A stretch of 64,000 nucleotides of DNA from an uncultured Lentisphaeria bacterium. Its GTDB lineage: Bacteria; Verrucomicrobiota; Lentisphaeria; Victivallales; UBA1829. Position numbers and translations under genes: made by a program. Position 1 is the first letter of the stretch, and each line of letters begins with the position of its first letter. The stretch lies in contig CASDPB010000039.1 in NCBI GenBank assembly GCA_949282305.1, positions 1-64,000 of the forward strand. Reading direction: 5' to 3'. Under the pieces are notes generated by a model, which ran no database searches, was not told where the DNA came from, and was given only the letters and a program-made list of their open reading frames with translations. Positions 60,380-64,000 of this stretch are shown piece after piece.

Positions 60380-62089
60380 ATGGCACAGAACACTGACTTT
60401 ATTTTGGAACTGCTCCAGGAAAACGGAATGGTCACTGAGGAGCAGGTCAGTGAAGGTTGGAAGAAAGTTGCGGAACAGGACGGTCAGATCAACATTATTG
60501 ATGCGTTGAAACAGCTCAAATATGTCGATGAATTTGAAATGATTTCCATGCTTGCCCAGCAGTATGGACTGGAAGTTCTGGATCTTTCCACTTACCGGAT
60601 CCCGCCGGAAGTGCTGGGAACCGTTCCCCGCGAAATCGTACAGCAGTATAAAATTGTTCCTGTCATGAAACATGACGAGGTGCTGACCATTGCGATGAGC
60701 GATCCGACCGATATGGCGACGCTTGATTCCATCCGCTTTCTGCTGAAATGCGATGTCGACGCCGTGATTTCCCCTCAGAATCAGATCAAGGCGGTCATGG
60801 ATAAATACTATTCCTCGGAGGATGTCGCGGTCAATGCCTTCATTGAAGAAATGAGCGAGATGGAGGCGGTGGAACAGATCACTCAGAAGGCAGCCGAGGA
60901 AGGCGGGGCAAGTGAGGACGATGCGCCTATTATCCGTCTTGTGACCTTGATTATTGTCGAGGCATTCAAGCTGAAGGCTTCGGACATTCACCTGGAACCG
61001 CTTGAGAAAACCTACCGTATCCGTTACCGGATCGACGGTGCGCTCCGTGTCATGGAAAGCCCGCCGAAATATTTGCAGGCAAATATCACCAGCCGTATCA
61101 AAATCATGTCCAGACTGGATATTTCGGAAAAGCGTCTCCCGCAGGACGGACGTATTCAGCTTCGTGTGAAAGGCTGCGACATTGATTTGCGCGTATCGAC
61201 GATTCCGACGACGCATGGCGAAAGTATCGTAATGCGAATTCTTGACAAATCGAGCATTCAGCTTGAAATCCCGCAGCTGGGCTTCTATGCGGACGATCAG
61301 GCGAAAATCAATCAGATCATCAATATGCCGGACGGGGTGTTCCTTGTGACGGGCCCGACCGGTTCCGGGAAAACGACCAGTCTTTATGCGTTCCTGAATA
61401 CGATCAATACGCCGAGCCGCAAGATCATTACCGTGGAGGACCCTGTCGAATATCAGCTTGCCGGTATCAATCAGGTGCAGGTGAATCCGATTGCGAAGAT
61501 GACCTTTGCCAATGCTCTGCGTGCCATGCTCCGCCAGGCGCCCAACATCATTATGGTCGGTGAAATCCGTGACATGGAAACAGCCGTTATTGCAATCAAC
61601 GCATCTCTTACCGGACACCTGGTGTTCAGCACGCTGCATACCAACGATGCTCCCAGTGCCGTGACACGTCTGATTGACATGGGGGTGCAGCCGTTCCTTG
61701 TCGCCTCTGCCGTCAAGGCGATCATGGCGCAGCGTCTTCTCCGCCGTGTCTGCAAAAACTGTGCGGAACCGACGAAGCCGACGGCAAATGAGATCCGTCT
61801 GCTGGGACTTGATGAGAAATTCATGGATACCGCCACCTTGCTGAAAGGACGGGGATGCCCCGTATGCGGCGGAACAGGTTACAAAGGACGTCTGGGCATT
61901 TATGAAATCTTCCTGGTCGGGGAGGAGATTCAGCATTTGATTTACACCAAGTGCTCCGCGGACGTCATCAGGGATGCCGCACGGAAAGCCGGCATGCTGA
62001 CACTCCGCGAGGACGGTCTCCGGAAGGCGGCGACGGGCACGACGACGCTGTCGGAAGTAATTGCAACTACAATTGGCGATGCGGAATAA
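60380..62089 (+). CDS. Type IV pilus/type II secretion assembly ATPase, first copy
   Basis: This 569-residue protein has an N-terminal MshEN/T2SSE_N region (about 1-160: FILELLQENGMVTEEQVSEGWKKVAEQDG, DLSTYRIPPEVLGTVPREIVQQYKIVPVMKHDEVLTIAMSDPTD). The AAA+-like ATPase domain follows: ASDIHLEPLEKTYRIRYRIDGAL, the Walker A GPTGSGKTTSLYAFLNTI, the aspartate-box VEDPVEYQLAGINQVQ, the Walker B IIMVGEIRDMETA and the His box GHLVFSTLHTND. A CxxC pair (VCKNCAEP) and CPVCGGTGYKGR form the zinc site of PilB/GspE. The enzyme powers pilin polymerisation at the inner membrane. A paralogue follows 30 bases on. Confidence 0.93.
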   Translation: MAQNTDFILELLQENGMVTEEQVSEGWKKVAEQDGQINIIDALKQLKYVDEFEMISMLAQQYGLEVLDLSTYRIPPEVLGTVPREIVQQYKIVPVMKHDEVLTIAMSDPTDMATLDSIRFLLKCDVDAVISPQNQIKAVMDKYYSSEDVAVNAFIEEMSEMEAVEQITQKAAEEGGASEDDAPIIRLVTLIIVEAFKLKASDIHLEPLEKTYRIRYRIDGALRVMESPPKYLQANITSRIKIMSRLDISEKRLPQDGRIQLRVKGCDIDLRVSTIPTTHGESIVMRILDKSSIQLEIPQLGFYADDQAKINQIINMPDGVFLVTGPTGSGKTTSLYAFLNTINTPSRKIITVEDPVEYQLAGINQVQVNPIAKMTFANALRAMLRQAPNIIMVGEIRDMETAVIAINASLTGHLVFSTLHTNDAPSAVTRLIDMGVQPFLVASAVKAIMAQRLLRRVCKNCAEPTKPTANEIRLLGLDEKFMDTATLLKGRGCPVCGGTGYKGRLGIYEIFLVGEEIQHLIYTKCSADVIRDAARKAGMLTLREDGLRKAATGTTTLSEVIATTIGDAE

Positions 62090-62119
62090 GCACCGCCGGA
62101 AGATGGAGAAGATGGAAAA

Positions 62120-63826
62120 ATGCTGGATTCCGAGAGTCAGACATTGAAAGATATTCTGATCGGCGACAACCTGATCACTGAAGAACAGATGAAGGAAGTG
62201 GAGGAGGAGCAGGAGCGCAACGGAAAATCGCTGAAGGAAGTGATTATTGATTTCGGGCTTCTGACGGAAATGGACATTCTTGAGGCGATCGGGCGGAGTC
62301 TTGGTCTTGAAGTCCGCGAAACCGCTGTGGAAGAGGATCCGCCCAAGGAAGTCATTAAAATGCTTGACGGCAATACCGCGCGTATGCTGGGTGCGGTTCC
62401 GCTTGCGTTCGATGGAACCACGCTCAGCGTGGTCTTGCGGGATCCGCTGAATTATCAGGCTGTGGACGAGCTCCGCTTCATTGTCGGCAAGGACGTCAAT
62501 CAGATTATTGCCCCCGAAGGGCAGGTGGACGTCGCGATTGAAAAGTTCTATCCGATTGACGTGACGGCAACCATGCATGACATGCTGGCTGAATTGAATC
62601 TTGATGAGGCGGAAATCAAGGAGGACGAGGTTTCCGAGCAGAGCGTGGACCAGTTGGAGGCACAGGCGAACGAGGCGCCGATCATCAAGTTCGTGGATGC
62701 GATCATGTATCAGGCAATCAAGGACAAGGCTTCGGACATTCACTTTGAGCCGTTTGAAAAAGAATTCAAGATCCGGTGCCGTATTGACGGCGCGCTTTAT
62801 GAGATGGCGCCTCCTCCGAGAAATCTTGCTCTTCCCGTAATCAGCCGCGTCAAGATCATGAGCGGATTGAATATTTCCGAGCGCCGCCGTCCTCAGGACG
62901 GCCGTATTCAGCTGAAAGTGGGCGGCAAGCCCATCGACCTGCGCGTATCCACTCTGCCGACACAATACGGGGAATCGGTCGTGCTTCGTGTTCTTGACCG
63001 CTCTGTGGTGAATCTTGATCTCGATGCGCTCGGCATCCGTCCCGAGAATCTTGCCAAGATACGCGACATCATCCAGTTGCCGAACGGCATCTTCATTGTG
63101 ACGGGTCCGACCGGTTCCGGAAAGACGACGACGCTGTATTCCGCATTGAAGGAGATCAATAAGACGGAGGACAAGATCCTGACTGCCGAAGACCCCGTGG
63201 AATACGATTTGGAGGGCATCATCCAGCTGCCGATCAACGAGGGAATCGGAATGACGTTCGGGCGTGCCCTTCGCGCCTTCCTCCGTCAGGACCCCGACAT
63301 CATCATGCTCGGTGAAATTCGTGACCTGGAATCTGCCCGCATGGCGGTCGAGGCATCGCTGACCGGACACTTTGTATTCAGCACGCTGCATACCAACGAT
63401 GCGGCGGGAACAGTGACCCGTCTGATCGACATGGGGGTGGAGCCGTTCCTTATCACAAGTTCGCTTCAGGGAGTTGTCGGGCAGCGTCTGATTCGGCGTA
63501 TCTGTCCGAGATGCAAGGCGTCGTTTGTGCCGACCGATGAAGACCTGATGCTGCTCGGCCTTGACCGTGCGGATGTGGGCGACAACAAGTTTTACTACGG
63601 AAAAGGTTGCCAGAACTGCAACAACACCGGCTACAAGGGCAGAAAGGCTCTTACGGAGATTTTTGTCATGCATTCCCAGCTGATTGATCTGGTTCTGCAA
63701 AGTTCACCGACTGTAGTCCTGCGCGACAAAGCGCGCGAACTGGGAATGATCACAATGCGCGAAGACGGGATTCAGGCTGTGTTGAACGGTGAAACGACAA
63801 TGGAAGAAGTCTTAAGATATACATAA
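62120..63826 (+). CDS. Type IV pilus/type II secretion assembly ATPase, second copy
   Basis: This 568-residue paralogue of the preceding gene has its own MshEN-like N-terminus (LKDILIGDNLITEEQMKEVEEEQ, LGAVPLAFDGTTLSVVLRDPLNYQ). The full ATPase series is present: ASDIHFEPFEKEFKIRCRIDGAL, GPTGSGKTTTLYSALKEI, AEDPVEYDLEGIIQ, DIIMLGEIRDLESARM, GHFVFSTLHTND, and the zinc cysteines CPRCK with GCQNCNNTGYKGRKALTEIFVM. Both copies look intact, so they probably serve different machines or act as a pair. It starts at ATG 62120 behind GAAGATGGA and is followed 19 bases later by a PilC/GspF gene. Confidence 0.93.
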   Translation: MLDSESQTLKDILIGDNLITEEQMKEVEEEQERNGKSLKEVIIDFGLLTEMDILEAIGRSLGLEVRETAVEEDPPKEVIKMLDGNTARMLGAVPLAFDGTTLSVVLRDPLNYQAVDELRFIVGKDVNQIIAPEGQVDVAIEKFYPIDVTATMHDMLAELNLDEAEIKEDEVSEQSVDQLEAQANEAPIIKFVDAIMYQAIKDKASDIHFEPFEKEFKIRCRIDGALYEMAPPPRNLALPVISRVKIMSGLNISERRRPQDGRIQLKVGGKPIDLRVSTLPTQYGESVVLRVLDRSVVNLDLDALGIRPENLAKIRDIIQLPNGIFIVTGPTGSGKTTTLYSALKEINKTEDKILTAEDPVEYDLEGIIQLPINEGIGMTFGRALRAFLRQDPDIIMLGEIRDLESARMAVEASLTGHFVFSTLHTNDAAGTVTRLIDMGVEPFLITSSLQGVVGQRLIRRICPRCKASFVPTDEDLMLLGLDRADVGDNKFYYGKGCQNCNNTGYKGRKALTEIFVMHSQLIDLVLQSSPTVVLRDKARELGMITMREDGIQAVLNGETTMEEVLRYT

Positions 63827-63845
63827 CCCGGAAGGAGAATGAGAA

Positions 63846-64000
63846 ATGCCATTATACCAGTATACTGCAATGGACTCCACTGGTAAGGAGCAGAAAGGCA
63901 GAAGAGAGGCGGGAAGCGAAGAGGAAGTCGCAACTTTTTTAAAGAATCAGGGTCTCTTTCCCACTTCCATCAAGTCCGCCACCAAGGGTGGAGGCGGTAA
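63846..64000 (+). CDS. Type IV pilus/type II secretion platform protein PilC/GspF, 3' truncated by window edge
   Basis: Fifty-one codons are visible from ATG 63846, behind AAGGAG. The start MPLYQYTAMDSTGKEQKG with EEVATFLKNQGLFPTSIKSA is the canonical N-terminus of the inner-membrane platform protein: Y-x-Y-x-A-x-D-x-x-G, then an L-x-x-x-GL-x-P segment. The protein anchors the assembly ATPase. Its position directly after two PilB/GspE genes supports this. The frame is still open at the window end. Confidence 0.88.
   Translation, partial: MPLYQYTAMDSTGKEQKGRREAGSEEEVATFLKNQGLFPTSIKSATKGGGG

Noticed and set aside
60332-63700. A 1122-codon open frame on the minus strand
   Set aside because: It is antisense to the two ATPase genes, which have full family motifs, ribosome binding sites and promoter on the plus strand. 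The protein is His/Arg-rich with no recognisable domain.

Overview
The window looks like part of the chromosome of a gut-type Lentisphaerota bacterium (Victivallis-like). This is inferred from content. It carries four short prepilin-like proteins with the FTLIELL(I/V)[10 protein letters not shown]-terminus that is very common in that phylum. Each sits beside a GntR- or LacI-type sugar regulator and a large secreted glycan-active protein. Around these lies an ordinary anaerobe housekeeping set. No rRNA, tRNA, CRISPR array, insertion sequence or prophage was seen.

Layout. 1-3.7 kb: an AT-rich block with two tandem leucine-rich paralogues (the first cut by the window edge), a small-ORF patch, and two unrecognised envelope proteins. 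4.0-9.5 kb: a MarR/MATE efflux operon with its operator, a ComEC-like channel protein and a GT4 glycosyltransferase. 9.5-38.2 kb: four cassettes of sugar regulator, pseudopilin and secreted hydrolase. Cassette A (9.6-14.7 kb, +) ends in a decayed beta-helix gene. Cassette B (22.0-14.7 kb, -) continues into NagA and an rRNA-methyltransferase-like gene. Cassette C is at 24.1-29.5 kb (+). Cassette D (29.8-38.2 kb, +) continues into an SGNH esterase and a sodium/solute symporter. A processive GT2 synthase lies between B and C. 38.4-41.6 kb: a Gfo/Idh/MocA oxidoreductase with its own palindromic operator, then an Uup-type ABC-F ATPase. 41.6-48.0 kb: a GNAT protein, then the carboxynorspermidine polyamine genes (speA, carboxynorspermidine synthase, nspC) and an Mrp/NBP35 ATPase. 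48.2-51.6 kb (-): lipoprotein, fmt, RNase G. 51.8-54.3 kb: rpsD and a DUF2157/GDYXXLXY pair. 54.6-60.2 kb: purT, parE, parC. 60.4 kb to the end: two tandem PilB/GspE ATPases and the start of a PilC/GspF platform protein.

How the genes fit together. In each cassette a regulator probably senses an oligosaccharide, controls itself through an operator over its promoter, and drives a pseudopilin-like surface protein together with an exported hydrolase. Cassette D also carries a deacylating esterase and an importer. The tandem PilB/GspE ATPases and PilC gene could supply a pilus or secretion motor, but that link is inference. The repeated regulator-pseudopilin-hydrolase arrangement is the best candidate here for an under-described system. 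It would be a Lentisphaerota counterpart of a polysaccharide utilisation locus, with a pseudopilin in the place where Bacteroidota have SusC/SusD.
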